Of a DNA stretch of 56,343 nucleotides, positions 8,442 to 16,586 are shown one piece after another. The position numbers and the translations under genes are program-made. The notes under the pieces were generated by a model. It was not told where the DNA came from, did not search any database, and saw nothing but the letters and a program-made list of their open reading frames with translations. Each line of letters opens with the position of its first letter. The first letter of the stretch is position 1. The DNA is from Candidatus Fermentithermobacillaceae bacterium (GTDB taxonomy: Bacteria; Bacillota; Sulfobacillia; Fermentithermobacillales; DUSS01). The stretch is taken from assembly GCA_020725645.1 (NCBI GenBank), contig DYEQ01000002.1, positions 1-56,343 on the forward strand, in the 5' to 3' direction.

Positions 8442-9287
8442 ATGGGCATCCTCGAAAAGCTTCAAAACCTCGATAAGCGGGTGTTCTATCTCCTCATGGC
8501 ACTTGCCATCGCGATACCCACGATATGGCCGCTGGGGCTCGAAGTCAGCATCACTCCTCCTGTTCGGAAGACTTACGAGTTCGTGGAGAGCTTGCCCGCA
8601 GGGTCCGTAGTGCTCATCGGCTTCGATTACGAGCCCGGCGACGAGATAGAACTGAGTCCGCAAGCTAAGGCGCTCTTCCGGCAGTTTGCGGCAAAGAGGA
8701 TTAAAGTTGTGACCGTCGCATCCTTCCCGGTCGGGCCGATGTTCGCCGACGAATGTCTCAGGGTATTGAAAGACCTGGGGTACGAATACGGGCTGGATTA
8801 CGTGAATCTCGGATACTATGCGGGAGGGGAGTCCACGTTAGCGGCGTTTGCCAAGGATCCGTCCTCGATATTCACCAAGGACTGGTACGGGAACGACGTA
8901 TCCTCTTTACCGTTAATGCAGCAGATCAAGAGCATGGCCGATTTCTCCATGGCCATGACGCTGAACGACGGTCCGACGGGTGGAACGGGGACGCATGAAT
9001 GGGTGAGGCAGTCCGTGATGGCGCACGGGACGCCTTTCGTCATAGGCTGCACTGGCGTCCTGGCCGCTAACAACATGCCCTACCTCGACGCAGGTCAGGT
9101 CAGGGGAGTTCTGTCCGGACTCAGGGCAGCTGCCGAGTACGAGAAGCTCGTGGGAATCAAGGGTGACGCCACGAGGGGCATGGATGCTCAATCCATGGGC
9201 CACGTTCTCATCGTCCTGTTCGTGTTACTCGGTAACGTCGGTATGGTGTTTGCTCGCCGGCGGTCGAATGGAGGTGAAAAGCGGTGA
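8442..9287 (+). CDS. Uncharacterised membrane-anchored protein with a large soluble domain, third gene of the operon
   Basis: A 281-residue protein built like the first gene: an N-terminal helix (FYLLMALAIAIPTIWPLGL), a soluble domain of about 200 residues, and a C-terminal helix (VLIVLFVLLGNVGMVFA). The soluble part reads as a Rossmann-like alpha/beta fold: SVVLIGFDYEPGDEIELSP, KRIKVVTVASFPVGP, DYVNLGYYAGGESTLAAF, and FVIGCTGVLAANNMPYL. The name of the family is not known to me. A GGGGGAG site precedes the ATG. The last four bases are shared with the next gene (GTGA), which implies translational coupling. The pairing of two anchored alpha/beta proteins with two polytopic ones is the notable feature of this operon. 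Confidence 0.75.
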   Translation: MGILEKLQNLDKRVFYLLMALAIAIPTIWPLGLEVSITPPVRKTYEFVESLPAGSVVLIGFDYEPGDEIELSPQAKALFRQFAAKRIKVVTVASFPVGPMFADECLRVLKDLGYEYGLDYVNLGYYAGGESTLAAFAKDPSSIFTKDWYGNDVSSLPLMQQIKSMADFSMAMTLNDGPTGGTGTHEWVRQSVMAHGTPFVIGCTGVLAANNMPYLDAGQVRGVLSGLRAAAEYEKLVGIKGDATRGMDAQSMGHVLIVLFVLLGNVGMVFARRRSNGGEKR

Positions 9288-9886
9288 ATATCTCTCCTGA
9301 GATCGGAGTGTGGATAGGAGCGCTCTTCGCAATCGCCATATACTCGATACTGTATAAGGACAACATAGCGTACAGCATAGTCGAACACATTTTCATCGGA
9401 GCTGCCACAGGGCACGCGGTTGTGGTAGGAGTGCAGACTTTTAAGTCATCCGGTTGGGCGCCCTTTACCGGTGGCAAATACCTGCTGATCGTGCCGATGA
9501 TATTTGGAGTGCTGTTGTACACCAGGTACTTTTCTGCCGTTTCGTGGGTGAACAGGTGGCCTCTGGCACTGATGATGGGGACGAGCGCGGGCGTGGCCAT
9601 GCGGGGCGCAATCGAGAGCCAGATCGTCGCTCAGGTCGCCGCCACCTTCGTTAACCTTCGAAGTTTCGACAAGGTGGTCATTTTCCTTGGCACCGTGTTT
9701 TCTTTGAGCTACTTCTTCTTGACGTACGAGTTCAAGGGGAAAGCTACCTTTGTCCCGAAGCTTGGCAGGTACTTTATGATGGCAGCTTTCGGGGCGGCTT
9801 TCGGCAATACCGTAATGGGACGAATATCCGCCGCTATCGGAAGGTTCCAGTTCATCTTCCTAAAGTGGCTCGGACTTGGTGCCTAA
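9284..9886 (+). CDS. Uncharacterised polytopic membrane protein, fourth gene of the operon
   Basis: A 200-residue integral membrane protein with about five helices, for example GVWIGALFAIAIYSILY, YLLIVPMIFGVLLYTRYF, LALMMGTSAGVAMRGA, and VVIFLGTVFSLSYFFLTY. The motif HIFIGAATGHAVVVG, with His residues inside a membrane segment, is distinctive. GTG at 9284 overlaps the preceding stop by four bases and has GGAGGTG upstream. The family is not one I can name. The short loops and absence of a soluble domain suggest a channel or scaffold subunit. A hairpin follows 39 bases after the stop. Confidence 0.75.
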   Translation: MNISPEIGVWIGALFAIAIYSILYKDNIAYSIVEHIFIGAATGHAVVVGVQTFKSSGWAPFTGGKYLLIVPMIFGVLLYTRYFSAVSWVNRWPLALMMGTSAGVAMRGAIESQIVAQVAATFVNLRSFDKVVIFLGTVFSLSYFFLTYEFKGKATFVPKLGRYFMMAAFGAAFGNTVMGRISAAIGRFQFIFLKWLGLGA

Positions 9887-9917
9887 TTCCCTGTCACAAA
9901 GGGTTGTTTAGCTAGGA

Positions 9918-9948
9918 TAAAAGATGGGCAGCCCTCAACGGGCTGCCC
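9918..9948. terminator. Bidirectional hairpin between the membrane operon and the YjcZ-like gene
   Basis: GGGCAGCCC (9926-9934) pairs perfectly with GGGCTGCCC (9940-9948) around a five-base loop. The tail is better on the minus strand (ATCTTTTATC) than on the plus strand (TCTCCTCG), so it can stop the minus-strand mini-gene and probably also the plus-strand operon. Confidence 0.7.
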
Positions 9949-9985
9949 TCTCCTCGTGGACCTGTCTTCCGTCCCGCTCACCTTG

Positions 9986-10078
9986 CTAGTTGATCCCAAA
10001 AACGAGCAGGATGAGGATGAGGAAGATGATGAAAGCCCAGGTACCCCAGGGGCCGCCTGCACCGAAGCCCATGCCCAT
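9986..10078 (-). CDS. YjcZ-like mini-protein, 30 residues
   Basis: A very small gene read from ATG at 10078 to TAG at 9986. The product starts MGMGFGAGGPWGTWAF and continues as one hydrophobic helix (IIFLILILLVFGIN). This Gly-rich head plus single transmembrane helix is the pattern of the YjcZ family of short spore-associated proteins. AAAGGAGG lies a few bases upstream of the ATG, an excellent site, and a minus-strand terminator follows at 9948-9918. Function in the family is poorly known; production during sporulation is reported for relatives. Presence of such a gene supports a spore-forming host. Confidence 0.85.
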   Translation of the reverse strand: MGMGFGAGGPWGTWAFIIFLILILLVFGIN

Positions 10079-10251
10079 CTTGTTTCCTCCTTTCGGCGGT
10101 GGGGATGGGTGGTTTCGTCACATGTTATGTAAACGTGCGCCCGGTGGTTACAGAACCTGCGCAGGAAACGTCACGAAAATTTCTCAGCACATGGGCTGTA
10201 ACCCGTGGCTCGTTCTCCGGTTGGCGGATGTGAACCATTGTCGCCACCCGA

Positions 10252-11111
10252 TCACCACTGGGTTTGCTGGTGCGTCTCCGAGGAGGCATTCGTGCCCGGT
10301 GGACCGAACGTGATGAAAACCCTAAGGTGGTGGACTTGCTTCCCGAACTTTGGCTCGCTGGCATATTTTTCGAAGCGGGAGATGCGGTCTTCAAGCCGCT
10401 CGTAAACTTTGAAACTCGGAGCGAGCACTTTACCGACGAGGTCGTCGAAAGCCTGGCGGAGGTGCGTTCTGTTTCGGTGAGAGGCTGTCCCGGGCGCTGG
10501 GCCCTCCACCCCGGCGCGTGTCCTGAACGTGCTGCGGGGAACATGCGTCGTACCGCGGCGTCCAGGTTGTCGAGATCTCCCGACAGGATGATGTTCTCTT
10601 CGCGGATTTGGGCGGGGAGCTGCCCCGAGACCCTGCTACATTCGGGAAAGCATATCGCGTACTGGTAGCGCAAAGGGAAGGCCCGGCATGTTCTTTCCCG
10701 GTAGAGATCCTTCACGGCATGCATCGCTTTTAAAGCCTGGTCTGCAGGATCTTTCGCCAGGGGGGTCGAGACCGGCCCTGCGGGGGTGCCGGACTTCAGC
10801 TCGTACCAGACATTGTTATACATTACGTGTCCCTGTTTGACTTCCACCGTAACGTAGCCCAGAGCGGGGTGGGCGATTACGAGGTCCGCCTCCCGTACGG
10901 CAACCTCTGTATAGTGGTCCTGACCCGGCGGGGTGCCTGCGGATGTGAGAGAACCGGTTTCGGGTCGGTCAAAGGTTTTCGAGGGTAAGCGGTATTTAAA
11001 GGAGTAGCAAACCACATATTCCCCGGGGAGGCTCTTCGCCGCTATGTAGAAAGCTCGTTCTCCGTCGTTTTCGATGTCCTGCGGGCACAAGTCCGGAATC
11101 ATCCGCGCCAT
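10252..11111 (-). pseudogene. Decayed NERD-domain gene (nuclease-related domain, helicase part lost)
   Basis: The gene starts well: ATG at 11111 behind GGAGG, then NGERAFYIAAKSLPGEYVVC, EADLVIAHPALGYVTVEVKQG (cut here; the Asp, Glu and Lys are the NERD active-site pattern) and RYQYAICFPECSR. After about residue 200 this frame becomes implausible (runs of Ser, Thr and Arg). Near 10460-10500 the next frame takes over with a family-like helix, HLRQAFDDLVGKVLAPSF then ERLEDRISRFEKYAS, and reads up to a stop at 10252 just after FGPPGTN. NERD-helicase proteins normally continue from such a helix into a Walker A motif and several hundred residues of helicase. So one frameshift and a large C-terminal loss are likely. 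An alternative is a sequencing error plus a naturally short protein. Confidence 0.65.
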
Positions 11112-11346
11112 GATTAACGCCTCCGGTTGCCAGAGGATGGGCACCAAATACTCGATTCCAGGGGCGTGCCGGCGCCTACGGTATGACTGCCTTGCCGGCC
11201 CAACTGAGTTTACGACGGCGCGGCTGGAATATCCTGCCGGGTGATCGGAACGCATAGCCTGGATGAGGCCGCGGTCTTGCGGTAACATAACGACCGAAAT
11301 ACACAACGACCGAAATCGGTCCGGAAATGCAGAAGGTGAACTCACT

Positions 11347-11877
11347 TTGGAAAAATATATATCCACCCAGCGTATTTACGACGGCAAGATTATGGCGCTC
11401 AGGGTTGACACCGTTGTGACTTCATCCGGAAGGACGACCACAAGGGAGATACTCGAGCGCCCGGGGGTTGTGTCCGTCCTTCCGCTGGATGATGAAGGAA
11501 ACGTCATTCTGGTGCGGCAGTTCCGTTATGCGGTGGGCAGGGAGACGCTGGAGATCCCCGCCGGAGTCGTCGGAAAAGGGGAGACTCCTTTGGCAGCTGC
11601 TAAACGTGAGCTTCGGGAGGAAACAGGCTACGATGCCGGATTCCTTAAAGAAATGGTTTCTTACCGGCCGGCCATCGGATATTCCACCGAGCGCATGACC
11701 GTTTTCCTGGCGAAAAACCTGGTCTATGCGCCCGAAAAAGGGGACGAGGAAGACATCCAAGTCGAGAGAATCCCCTTCGACCACCTGTATGATATGGTGG
11801 TCCGTGGGGATTCTCCACTGGACGATGCCAAGAGCATCGTTGCAATTCTCCTCGCCCGTGCTACCGGGGAAGCGTAA
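11347..11877 (+). CDS. NUDIX hydrolase, ADP-ribose pyrophosphatase type
   Basis: A 176-residue cytoplasmic Nudix enzyme. The Nudix box is complete: G-x5-E-x7-REL-REETGY (around residues 76-98, with GKGETPLAAAKRELREETGY). The flanking pattern RQFRYAVGRETLEIPAG before the box, and YSTERMTVFLAKNL after it, are characteristic of ADP-ribose pyrophosphatases, which split ADP-ribose to AMP and ribose 5-phosphate. TTG at 11347 is the chosen start: AGAAGGTGA is seven or eight bases upstream, and LEKYISTQRIYDGKI is the usual first strand. An ATG at 11263 in frame would extend the product without a ribosome site. The upstream region overlaps nothing functional (the neighbouring minus-strand gene is decayed). 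Confidence 0.92.
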   Translation: MEKYISTQRIYDGKIMALRVDTVVTSSGRTTTREILERPGVVSVLPLDDEGNVILVRQFRYAVGRETLEIPAGVVGKGETPLAAAKRELREETGYDAGFLKEMVSYRPAIGYSTERMTVFLAKNLVYAPEKGDEEDIQVERIPFDHLYDMVVRGDSPLDDAKSIVAILLARATGEA

Positions 11878-12101
11878 CAGGGCTCCTTGGCTTGCGATAT
11901 ATCCGCTACGCTGGCCTCTTCTTGCTGGCTACTTGCCAGCTATTCGTTTGTTAAACCGCCTACTCGTCATCCTGATTTGCATCGGAGTAATCCTTTCCGC
12001 GCTGGCACTCCTCGCAAAGGGTTTAAACCCCCGGTCGTCATCTGGATTTGAAGCACACGTACCTCCAGCTGTAACGCGGGGCCCTTGCGTCCTCGTTCAT
12101 A

Positions 12102-13463
12102 TCAGTTGCAGTTGCCCTGGTCATCTGCCCTCGTTTTCCGCCTTCCCAAGTAGCTTTGGTACCTCAGCTCTTTGCGAAGCTCTGATGCATAACTCATGTC
12201 GCCGAGAGGTCGGTGGGGCTCCGTCCGGGAAAGCAAGGATTCGAGGTTCCGGACCTCGGAAACGATATCCGGATCCGGTCTCGTTTCCGCGAGTTTCTGC
12301 AGAGTATCGAGCCTCTCCTGAAGGATGCTGCGGCTCTCTTCCCAATTACCGTTGTCTAGCGCCGTCACAGCGCGGTCCTTCGCCACAGCGGTACGCGTTA
12401 GCTCCACGACCTTTGTAATGGTGATGTCGGGTTGATATAATTCATCGGGACCTTCGGCCACGGGCAGAGAGACCGATACTCCTATGTTCACCGAATCCAG
12501 ACGACGCAAATTATCGGCGTAATCTACGGTCACGCCGAAGATGTCGGGCCGGCCGTGGGGCAGGGGAGGGAGGAAGATTTCTACGACGAGAATCCGCTTT
12601 TCGTTTTCGTACATATCGGGTAGATTCAAGACCACCGCCTCGGCGGTCGAGCCCGGCACGACTTGCTGCTCGTATCCGATTATCCCGGCGATCTTACCTG
12701 CTTCCGACCGGAGTGTCACCCTCACGTCCTGTGCCGTTGTTTTTAAAAGACCGCGTAGTTCCTTGGCGAAAACGGCCGGGATTTCATCGGCGTTTTTCAC
12801 ATAATAGTAGTTTCCGCGACCAGCTTCACACATGGCGATCAGCAGGTCCTCGTTGAACTCCCGGCCCACACCTACCGCGGACACCGATAGGCCCTTTTCC
12901 GCCACACTTTTCGCCTTCGCGGCCAAAAGCGCGGGGTCGGTAATCCCTACATTGGCCATTCCATCGGTAAGAAGGACGACCCTGTTGGATTGACCTGAAC
13001 GGGTCTCCTTCATCACTTCCTGACATCCTCGGAGGAATCCCCCGGATAGGTTTGTGCTGCCTCCTGACTGTATTCCGTCTATTAGGGATCTAACGAGCTC
13101 TTTTTTGGTGACCCCGGTTTGCGGAACGATGGTTTCGACCTGGTCATCGAATATCGTCAGGGAAAACCTGTCTTTCGGCCCCATGTGGTCCACGACGAAC
13201 CGGGCAGCTTTCTTTACGTACTCTAGGGGTTTGCCGCTCATGGAACCGCTTCTATCCAGGACAAGCCCGATGTTGATGGGAAGTCTTTTCTTTTTCCCGC
13301 AAGGTGCGGGCGGTGCCTCCAGTTCTATCAACGCCCAGAGGGTTTCCGGAGTATGCGGTGGAATCAAAGCGTGACTCAGCCGGACATTTAAGGTGAGCGA
13401 ACTCAATCTTCCATCTTTGCCCGTTGTGTTTCGGCGCTGGCGCGGGTTTGCCGGTTTTTTCAC
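12102..13463 (-). CDS. VWA domain protein (Ca-activated chloride channel-like/YfbK-like)
   Basis: A 453-residue protein with a complete von Willebrand A domain in its first half. The metal-ion site is intact: DRSGSMSG (DxSxS), the Thr in GGSTNLSGG, and the Asp in LLTDGMANVG. The second half is a beta-rich region (strands such as DVRVTLRSEAGK, VVLNLPDMYENEKRILVVEIF) followed by a helical tail with many Arg and Glu. There is no signal peptide or membrane helix, so it should be cytoplasmic, where stand-alone VWA proteins bind partner proteins. No MoxR ATPase neighbour is present. GTG at 13463 is chosen: GGGAGG lies seven bases upstream; longer in-frame starts at 13523 and 13478 lack a good site. 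The large repeat array begins 180 bases upstream of this start. Confidence 0.85.
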   Translation of the reverse strand: MKKPANPRQRRNTTGKDGRLSSLTLNVRLSHALIPPHTPETLWALIELEAPPAPCGKKKRLPINIGLVLDRSGSMSGKPLEYVKKAARFVVDHMGPKDRFSLTIFDDQVETIVPQTGVTKKELVRSLIDGIQSGGSTNLSGGFLRGCQEVMKETRSGQSNRVVLLTDGMANVGITDPALLAAKAKSVAEKGLSVSAVGVGREFNEDLLIAMCEAGRGNYYYVKNADEIPAVFAKELRGLLKTTAQDVRVTLRSEAGKIAGIIGYEQQVVPGSTAEAVVLNLPDMYENEKRILVVEIFLPPLPHGRPDIFGVTVDYADNLRRLDSVNIGVSVSLPVAEGPDELYQPDITITKVVELTRTAVAKDRAVTALDNGNWEESRSILQERLDTLQKLAETRPDPDIVSEVRNLESLLSRTEPHRPLGDMSYASELRKELRYQSYLGRRKTRADDQGNCN

Positions 13464-13642
13464 AAGTATCCCTCCCATTCTGGAACCAGAAAAACCGCTT
13501 TCGGACAGCGAGGGCCCTGCCACCCTATCAAACGGTTCACCTATATATTCCGAAGCGGGGCACGAAATTGGTCAAATCGCGAAAGCAGCCGGAGAGATGT
13601 TTTTGAGATGAGTCATGCTGACTTCCCGCTTCGAATTTTCAG

Positions 13643-14125
13643 AGTGCCAACTAGGTTTGCACTGCGGCAGGTTTTGAAGTGCCCAGTGGTAACTAGGTTT
13701 GCACTGGCGCGGTTTACGGGGTGCCCGGTGCCAGCGTGGTTTGCACTGGGGTAGGTTTTGGAGTCCTCAGTGCCAACGAGGTTTGCACTGGCGGGTTCTT
13801 TGGGTTATACAGTGCCAACGTCGTTCGCACTGTGGTAGGCTCTGGAGTCCCCAGTTGCAACTAGGTTTGCACTGGCGGATCTCTTGGCCCACACGGTGCC
13901 AACGTAGTTGGCACTACCGCACGGTTTTCGGCCCTCAGTGCGAACCAGGTTTGCACTGGCGTAGTTTTTGGGGTATCCGGTGCCAACGTGGTTTGCATTA
14001 TGTTAGGTTTTGGAGTGCTCGGTGTCAACCAGGTTTGCACTGGCGCGCTCTTTGGGCTACGCAGTGCCACCGCAGTTTGCACTAGCCGTAGGTTCTCAGT
14101 ACTCAGCGCCAACGAGCTTGGCACC
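13643..14125. repeat. Twelve tandem 42-bp units with a 21-bp imperfect palindrome core
   Basis: Twelve cores start at 13643, 13685, 13727, 13769, 13811, 13853, 13895, 13937, 13979, 14021, 14063 and 14105, that is, every 42 bases without a single slip. Each core is 21 bp: left arm AGTGCCAAC, three central bases, right arm (G)GTTTGCACT; nearly all arm positions pair. Linkers are also 21 bp and alternate between two types, one like GGTAGGTTTTGGAGTCCTC and one like GGCG..TCTTTGGGTTATAC, so an 84-bp double unit is visible. The copies differ at many linker and some core positions, but length is fixed. The array lies between the VWA gene and the winged-helix/nuclease gene and is not coding. Forty-two bases equals about four helical turns, so all palindromes face the same side of the DNA. 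Confidence 0.95.
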
Positions 14126-14244
14126 AAGACTTTCTTCGGTTACTCGTTCGACCGGTACCCATCAGACTGTGATTAGAGCAGTTCTCGTTATTCTGGTAAT
14201 GAAGCGATATGGAAAGTTGGTACAGTAAATCTGACCGGGCGCGA

Positions 14245-14344
14245 GATGACGTCGGGTATGTTGAGATGGCTTCAGGTATGTCGAGATTGCCTCAGGTATC
14301 CTGGGATGACCTCAGGCATCTGGGGATGAGCTCAGGTATATTAG
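14245..14344. repeat. Five tandem 20-bp repeats
   Basis: Five consecutive 20-bp units (14245, 14265, 14285, 14305, 14325) of the form GATGnCnTCAGGTATnTnGn. They lie immediately after the stop codon of the winged-helix/nuclease gene (which is read on the other strand and ends at 14346). The unit is unrelated to the 42-bp repeat. No hairpin is obvious within a unit except CTCAGG/CCTGAG-type partial symmetry. Confidence 0.9.
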
Positions 14345-14345
14345 T

Positions 14346-15122
14346 CTATTGGTCATCGGTTACCACGTTCTTACGTTTGGCTAGTTCTCGCGCACGACGC
14401 TTCCTGCAGTTTGCCACGTATTCCCCGCAGATATCCTCCAGAGTGCGTACGTAGAGGCAATCAGGGTGGTAATTGGCCTTAGGGAGTCTTTCTGGAATCT
14501 TCTTGCTCATTTTCTCGAGGCTAAGGTCGTCTTCTGTAACGTTGACCAAGATTATGTTGCGGCTATCGCTCAGGTCGGCCTTCATTTTGTCTCTTTGCAT
14601 TATTTCGTCAACTTCTTCCGCGTCCCGGAAAATCTCTGTGGTTCCATAATGTTGCGGGCCGTTGAACTCAAATGCTACACCTGCAGTCGCGTAGAACCTG
14701 TCGTACTCCATGAATTGGTTGGTATTGGGGTTTTGAAGAAACCAGGGACGAGCGTTGTCAACGTAATCGTCGGAATCCACAAGCACGTCTAACAGGCGCT
14801 TCATAAGATATTCTCCCACGGCTGCTGCGTAGGAGCGGTGCTCTTTAAGCCGAGCGATCATGGTTCGTTGAGTCTTCTCCGGAACAGAGGGAGTTATCCT
14901 CCTGAGGTTACGTTTGCCTCCGACTTTTGCCCAGCCGGCCTGCGCCAGCTCATTAACAAGGTATCGTACGGCTTCCCTGCTCAGGCCGGAGGCAGCGCTC
15001 AATTGCCTCATGGAACAGGTGTTGTAAAGTGATATGATCAGATAGAGAGACTTAGCCAAAGCGGAAAGTTCTTCATCCGACACAAGGTCCGAAGGAATTT
15101 GAACAAATAGGCGGTTAGGCAC
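14346..15122 (-). CDS. Winged-helix protein with a DUF559/Vsr-like PD-(D/E)XK nuclease-fold domain
   Basis: A 258-residue protein. Residues about 12-75 look like a winged helix-turn-helix (LYLIISLYNTCSMRQLSAA, SGLSREAVRYLVNELAQAGW). The C-terminal half carries the pattern of DUF559-type endonuclease folds: MEYDRFYATAGVAFEFNGPQ, in which the Asp, the Glu of FEFNG and the following Gln-His are the usual active-site line, then QRDKMKADLSDSRNIILVNV, a helix and strand ending the fold. So it can bind DNA and may cut it. GTG at 15122 is chosen: GGGAGG is six bases upstream, while an ATG at 15128 touches that site. It stands alone; on its 3' side are two different tandem repeat arrays, which makes a functional link possible but unproven. 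Confidence 0.75.
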   Translation of the reverse strand: MPNRLFVQIPSDLVSDEELSALAKSLYLIISLYNTCSMRQLSAASGLSREAVRYLVNELAQAGWAKVGGKRNLRRITPSVPEKTQRTMIARLKEHRSYAAAVGEYLMKRLLDVLVDSDDYVDNARPWFLQNPNTNQFMEYDRFYATAGVAFEFNGPQHYGTTEIFRDAEEVDEIMQRDKMKADLSDSRNIILVNVTEDDLSLEKMSKKIPERLPKANYHPDCLYVRTLEDICGEYVANCRKRRARELAKRKNVVTDDQ

Positions 15123-15368
15123 AGACATCCTCCCAAAAGCAACACGATCTACCATATATTACCACATGGTCGCAAGGTGGTTCAATAATCTCCGAAGAGG
15201 TTCCCGTCGGAAGTTGTCACGCCCAAGGGGACCTTGTCTGAAGGAGCCAGGAGCTTGCCAAACCCACCGGGCTTCCCCGCGGGACTTGTAATATAATCTG
15301 TCTGGAGCGCTTCCATACGGTTCGTAGGCGGTCTCTCGTATTAAACTCTAGGGGAGAGTGAGTAAGCC

Positions 15369-16586
15369 GTGATGGAAGTCCTTCTTCTCTGGATGACTTA
15401 TTTCTCTTGGGTTTACTGGGTCTTGGCGTGCTGGGCAGTACGGACTTTCTTCAAGCCGGACAGGAAATCTGAGGGGGACATTTCAAGTAGCTACGCTCCG
15501 CCTGTGTCCATTCTGAAGCCCGTGTGCGGACTCGACCACCGCGCCTTTGAGAATTTCGCGAGTTTTTGCCGGCAGGATTACCCCGACTTCGAGATCATCT
15601 TCGGCGTAGCGTCTCGTTCCGACCCCGCGGTCCGCATCATCCGGGGCTTGCAGCGGACCTTTCCCGAGCGAAGGATAAAACTCGTTGTGGGCAGGCCGCT
15701 TGGAGCTAACCAGAAGATCAGCCTCCTCTCCTATATGGAGCGGGAAGCCAGTCACGACGTTCTCGTGCTTAGCGACAGCGATATAAGGGTGGGGCCCGAC
15801 TATTTGCGACGGGTGGTTGCCCCGTTAGCCGAACCAGATGTCGGTTTGGTGACATGCCCGTATCGCGGCGAAGACGCCATTTCGTTGCCTGCGAAGATGG
15901 AGGCTCTCCACATGAGCGTGATCTTCCTTCCCTCCGTCATAATCGCGTGGAAACTGGGGCTTTCGTTCGCCCTCGGAGCAACCGTCGTCGTCAGGCGCCG
16001 CGATCTCATGCGAATCGGGGGGTTCCGGGCCATCGCGGATTACCTTGCCGACGATTTCCAGCTGGGCTCCCGCATCGCGACCCTGGGGCTCAAGACGATG
16101 CTTTCGAATTACGTTACGGTAAGCGTTCTCGGTCGCACGACATTCACGGACCAGTGGAACAGGGAGGTTCGGTGGGCCAGATGTAACCGGGTGAGCCGGC
16201 CCCGGGAGTATCCCGGCATCCTTCTCACTTTATCTACTCCTCTTGCGGGAGCCTTTGCTCTGGTCAGCGGCTTTTCTCCCCAGAGCCAGCAGATTCTCCT
16301 GTTGTCCCTGATCTTAAGGTTGGCTTCCGCCTGGCTCGTTTCAGAGTATGCCGGGGACCAGGAGGGACGAAAGTACCTGTTGTTGCTTCCCCTTCGGGAG
16401 ATACTGAGTTCCTTGGTCTGGTTGGCGGGCCTCGTCGGCAGACGTATTGTGTGGAGGGGCCGGGAGTATATCCTGGAGGAACACGGGAAAATGGTGGCCT
16501 GTTCGTGGGCGTCCGGTCTGGATGCCGGCGAGGAGGTGGAGCCGAGCGTTGCGGGGACCGATCGCAGCGGTGGTACTGCGAATTGA
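15369..16586 (+). CDS. Family 2/21 glycosyltransferase, ceramide glucosyltransferase/HpnI-like, membrane-bound
   Basis: A 405-residue membrane glycosyltransferase. An N-terminal helix (residues 4-24) is followed by the catalytic domain: VSILKPVCGLD, DYPDFEIIFGVAS, the sugar-nucleotide DSDIRV motif, then GATVVVRRRDLMRIGGF, DYLADDFQLG, and the acceptor motif REVRWARCNR (R-W variant of Q/RxxRW). Hydrophobic helices close the protein. Relatives transfer glucose or N-acetylglucosamine to lipid acceptors such as ceramide or hopanoids; the acceptor here is unknown. Start is GTG at 15369 or ATG at 15372, behind GGGGAGAG. A TATAAT-like box at 15292-15297 may be part of its promoter. It overlaps the YkoP-like gene, so the two are translationally coupled. 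Confidence 0.88.
   Translation: MMEVLLLWMTYFSWVYWVLACWAVRTFFKPDRKSEGDISSSYAPPVSILKPVCGLDHRAFENFASFCRQDYPDFEIIFGVASRSDPAVRIIRGLQRTFPERRIKLVVGRPLGANQKISLLSYMEREASHDVLVLSDSDIRVGPDYLRRVVAPLAEPDVGLVTCPYRGEDAISLPAKMEALHMSVIFLPSVIIAWKLGLSFALGATVVVRRRDLMRIGGFRAIADYLADDFQLGSRIATLGLKTMLSNYVTVSVLGRTTFTDQWNREVRWARCNRVSRPREYPGILLTLSTPLAGAFALVSGFSPQSQQILLLSLILRLASAWLVSEYAGDQEGRKYLLLLPLREILSSLVWLAGLVGRRIVWRGREYILEEHGKMVACSWASGLDAGEEVEPSVAGTDRSGGTAN

Noticed and set aside
11726-12418. 230-codon plus-strand frame after the Nudix gene
   Set aside because: It overlaps the Nudix and VWA genes in other frames and has shadow-like composition.
13699-14085. Open frame coding a 14-residue repeat across the 42-bp array
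   Set aside because: The frame is open only because 42 is a multiple of three. The product is Cys/Trp/His/Arg-rich nonsense, has no ribosome site, and the opposite strand is open in part for the same reason.
13643-14125. CRISPR array
   Set aside because: The cores vary too much between copies, the linkers resemble one another in two classes instead of being unique, and there are no cas genes.
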